From: Salinilacustrithrix flava
Lineage (GTDB): Bacteria; Actinomycetota; Acidimicrobiia; Acidimicrobiales; Salinilacustritrichaceae
Direction: 5' to 3'
Length of the DNA: 64,000 bases
Assembly (NCBI RefSeq): GCF_041228405.1
Contig: NZ_CP133888.1
Coordinates: 2,976,001-3,040,000 of the forward strand
In this document: positions 19,601-28,216 of the stretch, piece by piece
How positions within the stretch are numbered: position 1 is the first letter of the stretch
Layout: each line of letters begins with the position of its first letter
Made by a program: the position numbers and the translations under genes
The notes under the pieces: model-generated
Database searches by the model: none
Told to the model about the DNA's origin: nothing
Seen by the model: the letters and a program-made list of their open reading frames with translations, nothing else

Positions 19601-19963
19601 GGGCATCACCAGTCGGGGGAGGGCCGGGGCCAGGTTCGCCCCGGCCCGCAGCAGGACGCGGTCGATGGGGGAGAGGAAGCGGGGCAACGACGAGCGCCCG
19701 CCCGCGAGGGCGTGGAGCTGGTGGGCGGCGACGCGCTGGTCGTCCGGCCGGATCACCCGGTCGACGAAGCGCATGGTGAAGGCCACCCCGTCGGGGTCGT
19801 CGACGAGGCGGTGGAGCCGGCGGGCGCTGCGCCGGTCCTCGCTCGTCTCGGCGCCGGCCGCTGCGTCGAGCCAGCGCAGGACGACGTCGACCGCCTCGTC
19901 GGCCAGCAGCGCCGGGTCCGCCCGCTCCGCCTCGCGGTCCACCGGTTCCTCGAGCGTGGCCAT
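16658..19963 (-). CDS. putA: Bifunctional proline dehydrogenase / L-glutamate-5-semialdehyde dehydrogenase (PutA)
   Basis: A 1101-residue fused enzyme oxidising proline to glutamate. The proline dehydrogenase barrel (about 70-460) shows YVSVKISGV, FVNLDMEEY, IKIRLVKGAN and VGIEMLEGMAPSQARV. The aldehyde dehydrogenase domain (about 515-960) has VVPPWNFPVAIPAGG, catalytic Glu in FAETSGKNA and nucleophile Cys in HAGQKCSA. A C-terminal part (about 960-1101) looks like a degenerate dehydrogenase-like extension. No ribbon-helix-helix DNA-binding domain is present, so it should not self-regulate like E. coli PutA. It is convergent with lysE. Confidence 0.93.
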   Translation of the reverse strand: MATLEEPVDREAERADPALLADEAVDVVLRWLDAAAGAETSEDRRSARRLHRLVDDPDGVAFTMRFVDRVIRPDDQRVAAHQLHALAGGRSSLPRFLSPIDRVLLRAGANLAPALPRLVMPLARRRMRQIVGHLVVDAHGAAMDRHLGARRAEGFDLNVNLLGEAVLGEREAARRLQATIDLLGDEHVDYVSVKISGVASQLQHWAWDDSLDRVAERLRTILRAAQARGTFVNLDMEEYHDLELTMAAFRRVLDEDEFLGAEAGIVLQAYLPDAFDALGRLVAWAGDRQDRGGADIKIRLVKGANLAMEQVDAAMHGWDPAPHPTKADTDAGYKRCLDWVLEPDRLRAVRIGVGSHNLFDVAWAALLAERRGVADRVGIEMLEGMAPSQARVIRDELRSLLLYTPVVDPDDFDVAISYLFRRLEENAAVGNFMRALGDLEPGSASFVEQAAAFRRAVARRGDVSTTPRRTLDRSQPPEPVGLGPFENEPESDPAVAGTRDWALEHLARHPEPVRAPLTTEASAVDEMIGRARRAQAEWWARPAEERRGVLRAVADEMARRRGDLLTVMAHEGCKTVGQADPEICEAIDFARYYADRSDLADPTGLRREHARFEPLGVVAVVPPWNFPVAIPAGGMLAALAAGNAVLAKPAPEVPRCSELVVEIAHDAGVPADLLQYVRVPEDDVGRHLLTSVDAVILTGGTDTADLFRSWDPGLRLFAETSGKNAIVITPNADLDLAVADLVASAFGHAGQKCSAASLAICVGEVHDSPRFRRQLVDAVESLDVGPAHHPTTTMGPLIGEPNPRLARAFTTLDAGEEWLVEPRPLDETGELWSPGVRTGVRPGSWFHQTECFGPVLGLIRAEDLDDAIAIQNDSAFGLTGGLHSLDPAEVEHWSERVEVGNAYVNRGITGAIVRRQPFGGWKGSSVGPGAKAGGPGYVVQLGTWHPTGPLDPDVWARSDADWWRTVHGVDHDPTGLFCESNVLRYRPLPRVGLRIGAGADDTAVERVRHAAATCGVPLLESHHDDEGDSAFAARLAALDVERVRVVGSTTEEVRRAAIEARVHLAEDPVTNDGGVELRHHLREQAVTRTLHRFGNLVQAET

Positions 19964-20004
19964 GCTCCCATGGTGCCCGCTCGCCGGGCGGGCCTGCTCG
20001 TCAG

Positions 20005-21363
20005 GTGGCGCCGTCCGAGGAGCGGCTCCTCATGTCGTACTGCGGTGCTCGACGCTTCGCGTACAACTGGGTCCTCGCCACCGTGAAGACCAACCTCGAG
20101 ACCCGTCGGGCTGAGCGTGAGGCCGGGGTCCCGGAGGACGAGCTGACGCCGGCAGTGTCGTGGAAAGCCAAGCGCCTGTCGACGCTGTGGAACAGCGTGA
20201 AGGACGAGGTGGCGCCGTGGTGGCGGGAGGTGTCGATGCACGCCTTCCGCTCCGGCATCGTCGACGCCGCCCAGGCACTCGAGAACTGGTCCAAGTCCCG
20301 CTCCGGTGAACGCACGGGCCGCCGGGTCGGGTTCCCCCGGTTCAAGAAGCGCGACAAGTCCGTCCCCTCGGTCAGCTTCGTGGAGATCAACCACCAGCTG
20401 TCCTGGCTCCACGAGAACCGCCACGCCATCCGGCTCATGCTCCCCCAGTCGACACCAGACCCGGACGTGAAGCGCCGCCGCGCCGAGCTGGCCTGGCTGC
20501 ACACGACCACCTCCATGCGGCGGCTGTACCGACTCGTCGAGCAGGGCCGGGCCACGATCCAGAAGGTGACGATCGCCAAGCGCGGCGGGCGCTGGCAGGC
20601 CAGCGTGCTGGTTCGCTACCAGCTCGACGCCCAGCCCGCCGTCAAGCCCCGCAAGCGTCACGGCGGGACGATCGGCGTCGACGGGGGCGTGAAGCACCTG
20701 GCCACCCTGTCCCGTCCGGTGCCCGGGCTGACCGACGAGCACGGACACGTCGCCAACCCAAAGGTGCTCCACGGTCAACTGCACCGCCTACGACGCCTGG
20801 ACCGGGCCATCGCCCGCTGCGAGAAGGGCTCCAAGAACCGCCGCAAGCTCCTGGATCGTCGAGCACGGCTGCATGGCCGGATCACCAAGACCCGGGCCCT
20901 GCGCCTCCACCACCTCACGAACACCCTCGCCGGCGGGTTCGCCATCGTCGCGATCGAGGACCTCAACCTTGCCGGGATGAGCAACCGCAAGCGCCGGTTG
21001 GGCCGTGCGCTCGCTGACGCATCCCTGCGTGAACTGCGCCGTCAGCTCGACTACAAGACCACCGACCACGGCACCACGCTGGTCGTCGCCGATCGCTTCT
21101 ACCCGTCGTCGAAGACGTGCTCCGCATGTGGGCTGGTGAAAGCCAAGCTGGCCCTGTGGGAGCGCACCTACGTCTGCGACGACTCCCGCTGCGGACTCGT
21201 CCTCGATCGGGATGTGAACGCGGCACGCAACATCGCCCGAGAAGCCACCCGGCTCCTCGAGCACCAGGAATCTGTCGCCGGGCTACGACCGGAGACTCGA
21301 AACGCCGAGCCGAGACCGCACAAGACCATGCCAGCACCTGCTGGGATGGCAGCGGTCGCTTGA
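20005..21363 (+). CDS. tnpB: TnpB (IS605 OrfB family) RNA-guided nuclease, N-terminus shortened
   Basis: A 452-residue TnpB. The RuvC-like triad is intact: Asp226 (IGVDGGVKH), Glu318 (AIEDLNLAG) and Asp403 (DRDVNAARNI). A zinc ribbon Cys372-x2-Cys375...Cys391-x4-Cys396 interrupts the nuclease domain, and the final pair has x4 spacing rather than the usual x2. The frame enters family homology at PSEERLLMSYCGARRFAYNW, so the first 10-15 residues normal for TnpB are absent, and GTG 20005 is simply the first start in frame. TnpB proteins cut DNA under guidance of an RNA made from the element's right end. No TnpA is nearby. Confidence 0.85.
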   Translation: MAPSEERLLMSYCGARRFAYNWVLATVKTNLETRRAEREAGVPEDELTPAVSWKAKRLSTLWNSVKDEVAPWWREVSMHAFRSGIVDAAQALENWSKSRSGERTGRRVGFPRFKKRDKSVPSVSFVEINHQLSWLHENRHAIRLMLPQSTPDPDVKRRRAELAWLHTTTSMRRLYRLVEQGRATIQKVTIAKRGGRWQASVLVRYQLDAQPAVKPRKRHGGTIGVDGGVKHLATLSRPVPGLTDEHGHVANPKVLHGQLHRLRRLDRAIARCEKGSKNRRKLLDRRARLHGRITKTRALRLHHLTNTLAGGFAIVAIEDLNLAGMSNRKRRLGRALADASLRELRRQLDYKTTDHGTTLVVADRFYPSSKTCSACGLVKAKLALWERTYVCDDSRCGLVLDRDVNAARNIAREATRLLEHQESVAGLRPETRNAEPRPHKTMPAPAGMAAVA

Positions 21364-21440
21364 GGCCGGAACCAAACAGGACCCCGCGCCCTTGCGGGCA
21401 GGGGATCGTCAGATTTGGACGGGACGATGGCAACGGCGTC
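20005..21440 (+). mobile_element. tnpB-only IS605/IS1341-type element, left end lost
   Basis: It comprises tnpB plus a right-end region. A hairpin CCCGC(GCCCTT)GCGGG at 21383-21398 lies 20 bases after the stop, where such elements carry the right-end structure and the 3' part of the omega RNA. No left-end hairpin is visible between putA and tnpB. Both ends are approximate, and the right limit is a guess. Confidence 0.55.
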
Positions 21441-21504
21441 CGGTTCGACCGCCGGGAGATGATGGCGGGCTTTGTACCCATCTCATCTCACCTTGCTGCC
21501 GAAC

Positions 21505-21972
21505 CTAGGTGGCGATGGGTCCCGCAGTGGCGCCGGCAACCCGGAGCAGATCGTCCGGGGCCAGGGTGATCTCGAGGCCCCGTCGGCCGCCGCTCACGTG
21601 GACCTCGTCGGACACGGTGAGCAGCTCGTCGACGAAGACTGGCAGCGGGCGCCGGGACCCGAGCGGGGAGATGCCGCCGACGACGGAGCCGGTGAGGCGC
21701 TCGGCCTCGGCCGGCTCGGCCATCGCGGCGCGCTTGGCCCCGCCCAGGCGGGCGAGGGCCTTCAGGTCGAGCGACGCGCTGACCGGCACGACGGCGAGCA
21801 CGTGCCGGCCGTCGTCGAGGACGGCGACCAGCGTCTTGCCGACGGCGTCGGGATCGAGGCCGAGCGAGGTCACGAGGGCGTCGCCGTAGCCCCCACCCTC
21901 GGGCGCCTCGTACTCCGTGGTCCGGTAGTCGACGCCCGCCGCGTCGAGGGCGACGGTGGCCGGGGTCTGCAC
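21505..21972 (-). CDS. YbaK/EbsC-type aminoacyl-tRNA deacylase
   Basis: A 155-residue YbaK-domain protein, the type that hydrolyses mischarged Cys-tRNA-Pro or related errors in trans. Landmarks are GKTLVAVLDDGRHVLAVVPVSASLDLKAL, the AAMAEPAEAERLTGSVVGGISPLG core and PVFVDELLTVSDEVHVSGG. The length matches stand-alone YbaK. It starts at GTG 21972, eight bases after the stop of a small zinc-finger gene on the same strand, so the two are probably co-transcribed. Confidence 0.85.
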   Translation of the reverse strand: MQTPATVALDAAGVDYRTTEYEAPEGGGYGDALVTSLGLDPDAVGKTLVAVLDDGRHVLAVVPVSASLDLKALARLGGAKRAAMAEPAEAERLTGSVVGGISPLGSRRPLPVFVDELLTVSDEVHVSGGRRGLEITLAPDDLLRVAGATAGPIAT

Positions 21973-21980
21973 GGTCGCGC

Positions 21981-22142
21981 TTACAGCGGCTTGGGGTTGT
22001 CCGGGTCGTTCTCCTCGATGGCCACGTGGGCGTCGTCCTTGTCGCGGACGCGGCCCTCGTGCTCGGCGTCGAGGTGGAGCTTGAGCTCCCACCGCGCCGA
22101 GAAGCGCAGCTCGCAGAACGGGCACTGGGCGGTCTCGGTCAT
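21981..22142 (-). CDS. 53-aa C2H2 zinc-finger microprotein
   Basis: A short open frame starting at ATG 22142. The protein opens MTETAQCPFCELRF and has one perfect C2H2 pattern: Cys7-x2-Cys10-x12-His23-x4-His28, followed by a charged acidic tail ending NPKPL. It is too short to show up among longer reading frames. Support for it being real comes from the intact zinc signature, its position 8 bases ahead of the YbaK-like gene on the same strand, and a TAGGAA hexamer 6 bases before the ATG. It may bind nucleic acid or protein. The function is unknown. Confidence 0.65.
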   Translation of the reverse strand: MTETAQCPFCELRFSARWELKLHLDAEHEGRVRDKDDAHVAIEENDPDNPKPL

Positions 22143-22148
22143 GGCCCC

Positions 22149-22154
22149 TTCCTA
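22149..22154 (-). promoter_or_regulatory. -10-like element of the zinc-finger gene
   Basis: TAGGAA is followed by GGGGCC and then ATG 22142. The GGGG could also serve as a weak ribosome-binding site. Confidence 0.3.
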
Positions 22155-22183
22155 CCGCGCCGCGCCGGGACCCGCTGGTCGGC

Positions 22184-22747
22184 TCACACCTCGTCGAGCC
22201 AGACGGGGGCGTGCTCGAGCAGGAAGTGGCTGACGGCCAGGCACCGGTCGAGCGTGTCGCACAGCTGCTCCTGGCCGAGGAAGACCCGGGCGAGGGAGAC
22301 GTCGACCTTGGCCACGATCGTGAGGGAGCGCTCGGGTGCATCGGTGACCGCACCGAAGGAGTCGATGGCGGACACCTCGAGGGGCAGGTCGGGGCCGCCG
22401 AGGCCGGCCAGGTCGGTGGCCAGCACCAACAGGTCGGGGCCCTTCGGCAGCGGCGGCAGCGACCAGGTGAAGATGAGCGGGAAGTGGAACTCGTCGGGCG
22501 GGTCGTCGTCCTCGCCGATGGCGAGCACGACGTCTTCGAAGGCCAGCAGGCTGCGAGGATCGACGTCGAGGGCGAGGTGCAGGTCGAGCGGGCCGCCGCA
22601 CGCCTCCTCGGGGTGCAGGTCGACCTCCCAGGCCTGGCGCAGGGAGTAGGTCTCCACGAAGTGCCGCTCGTCGTGCACGTGGAAGCCGTGGTCCACGGCA
22701 TGGTCCTTGAGGTCGGCCACGAACCCGGCGACGTCGATGGAGGCCAT
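22184..22747 (-). CDS. Conserved-looking hypothetical protein, 187 aa
   Basis: A soluble mixed alpha/beta protein that I do not recognise. It contains HAVDHGFHVHDERHFVETYSLR near the N-terminus, a Pro-rich loop (TWSLPPLPKGPDLL) and a final helical stretch ending VWLDEV. Codon structure is that of its neighbours. ATG 22747 is favoured over the upstream ATG because CAGGCT sits exactly six bases before it. It lies 41 bp upstream of the zinc-finger gene on the same strand and is divergent from the phosphatase-like gene. Confidence 0.6.
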   Translation of the reverse strand: MASIDVAGFVADLKDHAVDHGFHVHDERHFVETYSLRQAWEVDLHPEEACGGPLDLHLALDVDPRSLLAFEDVVLAIGEDDDPPDEFHFPLIFTWSLPPLPKGPDLLVLATDLAGLGGPDLPLEVSAIDSFGAVTDAPERSLTIVAKVDVSLARVFLGQEQLCDTLDRCLAVSHFLLEHAPVWLDEV

Positions 22748-22753
22748 GGGGCA

Positions 22754-22759
22754 AGCCTG
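22754..22759 (-). promoter_or_regulatory. -10-like element of the 22184-22747 gene
   Basis: CAGGCT, then TGCCCC, then ATG on the minus strand: the six-base leaderless spacing. Confidence 0.4.
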
Positions 22760-22802
22760 CCACGACACCCCGGACACCCCTCGCATCGCCCCGGTCGCCC
22801 GG

Positions 22803-22808
22803 TACGGT
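22803..22808 (+). promoter_or_regulatory. -10 element of the inositol-phosphatase-like gene
   Basis: TACGGT is followed by seven bases and then ATG 22816. There is no room for a ribosome-binding leader. Confidence 0.45.
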
Positions 22809-22815
22809 CGCTGCG

Positions 22816-23619
22816 ATGACCGACGACGACCTCCTCGCCGTCCTCCGGGACGCAGCGGCCGCCGTCCGTCGCGCCCTCGACGGCCTGGACGACTGGGGCC
22901 TCGCCGGCACCCGCTCGGGTCAGTACCGCAGCGATCTCGCCGCCGACGAGGCCTGCTTGGCCGTGCTCGACGACGCCGGCCTCGGCTGGTTGAGCGAGGA
23001 GTCCGGCGTGGAGCACACCGACCGCGCCATCACCGTCGTGGTCGATCCCGTCGACGGCTCGACCAACGCCAGCCGGGGCATCCCGTGGTACGCCACCAGC
23101 CTGTGCGCGGTCGACGACGACGGCCCCCGCGCCGCGCTCGTCGTCAACCAGGCCAGCGGTCGCCGCTACGAGGCGGTGCGGGGCGGGGGAGCGACCGTCG
23201 ACGGTCGACCCGTCGCGCCCTCGACCGAGACCGAGCTCGGCCGGTCGGTCATCGGCCTGTCGGGCTACCCCAACCAGTACCTGGGCTGGAAGCAGTACCG
23301 GGCCCTCGGGGCCGCGGCCCTCGACCTGTGCGCCGTGGCCGATGGGATGCTCGACGGCTACCTGGACTGCTCGCCGAGCGCGCACGGATCCTGGGACTAC
23401 GCCGGCGGCCTCCTCATCTGCCGGGAGGCCGGCATCGAGGTCGTGGACGCGTTCGACCGCGAGCTGCTCGACCCCGGCGCGCTGCGCCACGGCGATCGCC
23501 GCACCCCGGTCGCCGGCGCCACGCCTGACCTGACGGCCGAGCTGGTCGACGCCCGGCGCCGGTTGCGCTGGCCCGACGACCCCGACGTCGCCGGTCTGGT
23601 CGCCACCGACCGTCACTAG
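22816..23619 (+). CDS. Inositol-monophosphatase-family phosphatase
   Basis: A 267-residue member of the metal-dependent, lithium-sensitive phosphatase fold. The metal-binding motifs are present: Glu61/Glu62 (LSEES), Asp77-Pro-Val-Asp80-Gly-Ser (DPVDGSTN) and the C-terminal WDYAGGLLICREAG. The substrate could be inositol phosphate, histidinol phosphate or another small phosphate ester, and it cannot be decided from sequence alone. Its stop codon TAG is embedded in the TAGGCT -10-like hexamer of the following Nudix gene. Confidence 0.85.
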   Translation: MTDDDLLAVLRDAAAAVRRALDGLDDWGLAGTRSGQYRSDLAADEACLAVLDDAGLGWLSEESGVEHTDRAITVVVDPVDGSTNASRGIPWYATSLCAVDDDGPRAALVVNQASGRRYEAVRGGGATVDGRPVAPSTETELGRSVIGLSGYPNQYLGWKQYRALGAAALDLCAVADGMLDGYLDCSPSAHGSWDYAGGLLICREAGIEVVDAFDRELLDPGALRHGDRRTPVAGATPDLTAELVDARRRLRWPDDPDVAGLVATDRH

Positions 23620-23630
23620 GCTCCTCGGCA

Positions 23631-24152
23631 GTGGCCGGCCTCCTGTACCGACTTGCGCTCCAGGTGTACCGCCGGCTCCCGGCTGGCTTGCGACGGCGCG
23701 CCGTGCGGGCGATGTCGCCGTCGTTCACCGTCGGCGCGATGTGCTTCATCGAGCGCCCCGACGGTGCCCTGCTGCTGGTGCGGCACTCCTACCGGGAGCG
23801 GTGGGGCGTGCCAGGTGGGCTGCTCCAGAAGGGGGAGGACGCCGAGGTGGGTGCCCGCCGAGAGGTGCGCGAGGAGGTCGGGCTGGTGGTGGAGCTCCTC
23901 GGCGAGCCGGCCGTCGTGGTCGACGCCCACCCCCAGCGGGTGGACGTGGTCTTCCGGGCCCGCCCGGCGCCCGGCGTCGACACCGAGCCGGACGTGGCCG
24001 CGTCAGCCGAGATCGTCGAGGCCCGCTGGTTCGCGCCCGACGCCCTGCCGGAGCTGCAGTTCGAGACGGCTGGCGCCCTCGTGGCGCTGGCCCGCATCGC
24101 CACCAGCGCCGGCCAACGACCCCTGCCCGAACCGGTCTGGCCTCGCCTCTAG
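23631..24152 (+). CDS. Nudix hydrolase
   Basis: A 173-residue protein with a complete Nudix box: Gly63-x5-Glu69-x7-Arg77-Glu78-x2-Glu81-Glu82-x-Gly84. This box binds Mg2+ and catalyses hydrolysis of a nucleoside-diphosphate-linked substrate. The substrate is unknown. An N-terminal extension of about 30 Arg-rich residues precedes the domain. GTG 23631 lies 8 bases after a TAGGCT hexamer at 23617-23622, whose TAG is also the upstream gene's stop codon. Confidence 0.88.
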   Translation: MAGLLYRLALQVYRRLPAGLRRRAVRAMSPSFTVGAMCFIERPDGALLLVRHSYRERWGVPGGLLQKGEDAEVGARREVREEVGLVVELLGEPAVVVDAHPQRVDVVFRARPAPGVDTEPDVAASAEIVEARWFAPDALPELQFETAGALVALARIATSAGQRPLPEPVWPRL

Positions 24153-24176
24153 CCGTCCCGCTCGCTGTTCCGCCGT

Positions 24177-24206
24177 CGCTGCCAGAATCCCGGGATTCTG
24201 GCAGCG
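24177..24206. repeat. 30-bp perfect palindrome
   Basis: CGCTGCCAGAATCCC is followed immediately by its exact reverse complement. It lies 24 bases after the Nudix stop. It could be a terminator with no loop allowance, a protein-binding site or a cruciform. No T-tract follows. Confidence 0.7.
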
Positions 24207-24338
24207 GCCACGGAACGAACCTGTCGCCCGGGTCGGACGGGACGTAGGGCTCTAGCCGGTCCTGGCACCGTCTCGGACACTGGGAACCTGGTCGGCGGAG
24301 CCCCCCTCGACCACCGCCCCCAGGAGGTCGGCGCGGTC

Positions 24339-27007
24339 ATGATCGTTGTCGACGCGCACGCCGCCACCGTCGACGAGGTCCTCGGTGCCCTCGACTCGAG
24401 TGGCGCCGGGCTCACCTCCGACGAAGCGGCCCGCCGGCTGGCCGAGGTCGGGGCCAACCGGCTGCCCGACCCGCCCCGGGCCAGCGTCTTCGTGCGCGTC
24501 CTGCGGCACGTCAACGACGTCCTCATCTACATCCTCCTGGTGGCGGCCGCCGTCACGGCGCTGCTGGAGCACTGGATCGACGCCGGAGTGATCCTGGGCG
24601 TCGTCGTCGTGAACGCGCTCATCGGCTACGTGCAGGAGGGCAAGGCTGAGCACGCGCTCGAGGGCATCGCCAAGCTGCTCTCCCTCGACGCCCAGGTGCG
24701 GCGCGACGGTCACTGGATGCGCGTCGGGGCCGAGGAGCTCGTCCCCGGTGATGTCGTTCGGCTGCGCTCGGGCGACCGCGTCCCGGCCGACGTGCGACTG
24801 GTCGAGGCGACCAACCTCCAGGTGGAGGAGTCCGCGCTGACCGGCGAGTCCGTGCCCACGGAGAAGCACACCGACCCGGTGGACCCGGATGCCGGTCTGG
24901 GTGACCGGGCTGGGATGGCCTTCTCGGGCACCCTCGTCACCGCCGGCCGGGGCGTGGGTGTGGTGACGGCGACGGGCTCGGCGACCGAGATCGGGCAGAT
25001 CAACACCATGATCAGCCAGGTCCAGACGCTGGCCACACCGCTGACGCGACAGATGCGGGCCTTCGGCACCCAGCTGTCCGTGGCCATCGTCGGCCTGGCC
25101 ACCGTGGTGTTCGTGCTCGGGCTGGTCCTGCACGACTACCCGGCATCGGAGCTGTTCCTGGCCGCGATCGGGTTCTCGGTGGCGGCGATCCCCGAGGGCC
25201 TGCCGGCCATCCTCACCATCACGCTCGCCATCGGCGTCCAACGGATGGCCGGTCGCAACGCCATCACCCGCCGGCTCAACGCCGTCGAGACCCTCGGCTC
25301 GGTCACCGTCGTGTGCTCGGACAAGACCGGCACCCTCACCAAGAACGAGATGACGGCTCGGTGCGTCGTGACCCGCGCTGGTCACTACGAGATCACCGGC
25401 ACCGGGTACGAGCCCGACGGCGAGGTGTCGCTGCTCGGCGAACGGACCGGCCTCGACGCCCGCGCCGACCTGCTCGCCCTGGTGGAGGCGATGGCCGTCG
25501 CCAACGACACCGACATCGTCGAGGTCGACGGACGGTGGACGGTGGACGGCGAGCCGACCGAGGGCGCGCTGCGCGGGCTGGCCATCAAGCTCGGGTTCGA
25601 CGCGTCGGCGTACCGGCGCACCGCGGTGGTGCCGTTCGAGTCCGAGCACAAGTTCATGGCGACCGTCGACGAGGTGCCCGGCGGCGGTCAGGTCCTGCTC
25701 GTGAAGGGCGCTCCCGACCGCCTGCTCGAGCGCGCTGGCTTCGAGCTCGGCGCCGACGGCCGGCCCGGGCCGCTCGACGTGGCGTGGTGGGAGTCCCAGG
25801 TCGAGGAGCTGAGCGCCGATGGCCTGCGGGTCCTGGCCGCGGCCCGTCGTGATGACTTCGGTCCGCACGACGAGCTGTCGCTCGAGGACGTCCACGGCCT
25901 GGTGTTCGTCGGCATCGTCGGCATCGTCGACCCACCCCGACCGGAGGCCATCGACTCCATCGCGACGTGCGGGCGCGCCGGGATCCGGGTCGTGATGATC
26001 ACGGGCGACCACGCCGGCACGGCGCGGTCGATCGGGCGGGAGATGGGCATCGGTGACGGCGCCACGGCCGTGACCGGTGCCGAGCTGGAGGCCGCATCGG
26101 ACGAGGAGCTCCAGGTGATCGTTGGCACGAACGACGTGTTCGCCCGCACCAGCCCCGAGCACAAGCTGCGGCTGGTCACGGCGCTGCAAGCCAACGGCGA
26201 GGTCGTGGCCATGACCGGCGACGGCGTCAACGACGCACCGGCGCTCAAGCGCGCCGACGTCGGCGTCGCCATGGGGGTCAAGGGCACGGAGGCCACGAAG
26301 GAGGCGGCCGAGATCGTCCTCGCCGACGACAACTTCGCCTCGATCGAGCGAGCGGTGGAGGAGGGCCGCACGATCTACGACAACCTCCGCAAGGCCATCC
26401 TGTTCATCCTGCCGACCAACGCGGCCGAGGCACTGGTGATCGTCGTGGCGGTGGTGGTCGGTCTCGACCTGCCCCTGACCCCGACCCAGATCCTGTGGGT
26501 CAACATGGTCACGGCGGTGACGCTGGCCCTGGCGCTGGCGTTCGAGCCACCCGAGCCGGGGATCATGGACCGGCCGCCTCGTCCCACGGGCGCGTCGATC
26601 CTGGATCGCTACTTCCTGTGGAGGATCGGCTTCGTCGGGGCCCTGGTCGGCGGGGCGACCATCGCCGTCTTCCTCCTCTCCGACCGCAGCGAGGACAACC
26701 TCGCCGTCGCCCGGACCGTGGCGGTGAACACGCTGGTGTTCGGCCAGATCTGCTACCTGTTCAACAGCCGGTTCCTGCGTGAGGCCAGCTACCCGCCGGC
26801 CCGACTGCTGGCCAACCCGGTCGCCTGGGTCGCGGTGGCGGTCCTCACCGCGCTGCAGGTGGGCTTCGTGTACCTGCCCTTCATGAACACCACGTTCGGC
26901 ACCGCGCCGCTCGAGCTCGTGCACTGGGTGGTTCCCGGCCTGATCGGCATGGCGGTGTTCACCGCGGTCGAGGTCGAGAAGGCGATCGCTCGCCGCCGGT
27001 CCGGTCT

Positions 27008-27011
<4 letters not shown>
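24339..27011 (+). CDS. P2-type cation-transporting ATPase
   Basis: An 890-residue P-type ATPase. The order is the N-terminal cation ATPase domain, an actuator domain with TGES (168-171), membrane helix 4 with PEGLP (285-289), phosphorylation Asp328 in DKTGT, the nucleotide-binding KGAP motif, the hinge motif TGDGVNDAP and a C-terminal six-helix domain. PEGLP and the overall length fit SERCA/PMR1-like pumps (Ca2+/Mn2+) or Na+/K+-like relatives. The ion is not certain. The stop TAG shares a CTAG with the stop codon of the convergent sigma-factor gene. Confidence 0.9.
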
Positions 27012-27958
<947 letters not shown>

Positions 27959-28022
27959 CCTTGACCTCCACGTTGATCGATCGGCGCCTTGTGGCGTGTT
28001 CGATGACGTGATCGACGGTAGC

Positions 28023-28050
28023 GATGCGCCCCGTCACGGTCGTGGATGCC
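28023..28050. repeat. 28-bp direct repeat, copy A
   Basis: Starts GATGCGCCCCGTCACGG and ends GTGGATGCC. An identical copy lies at 31014-31041. Copy A sits in the 258-bp gap between the sigma factor and the second ATPase. Confidence 0.9.
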
Positions 28051-28216
28051 TCCGCCGTCGGGATCTCGGCGGGCGTGCGAGCCGCTCCCGGCGACACGAG
28101 GCCATGACCTGCGACCCTGGTCCCTCGACGACCGCCGGCATACGTTCGAGGGGCGCACCGCCCACGGGCGGAGCACCGCCGCACGGGTGGACGACTCGGA
28201 GGCGAACGGCACGACG

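Noticed and set aside
16937..20086. 1049-codon plus-strand frame opposite putA
   Set aside because: An antisense shadow of the conserved PutA gene with biased Val/Gly/Arg composition and no motifs.
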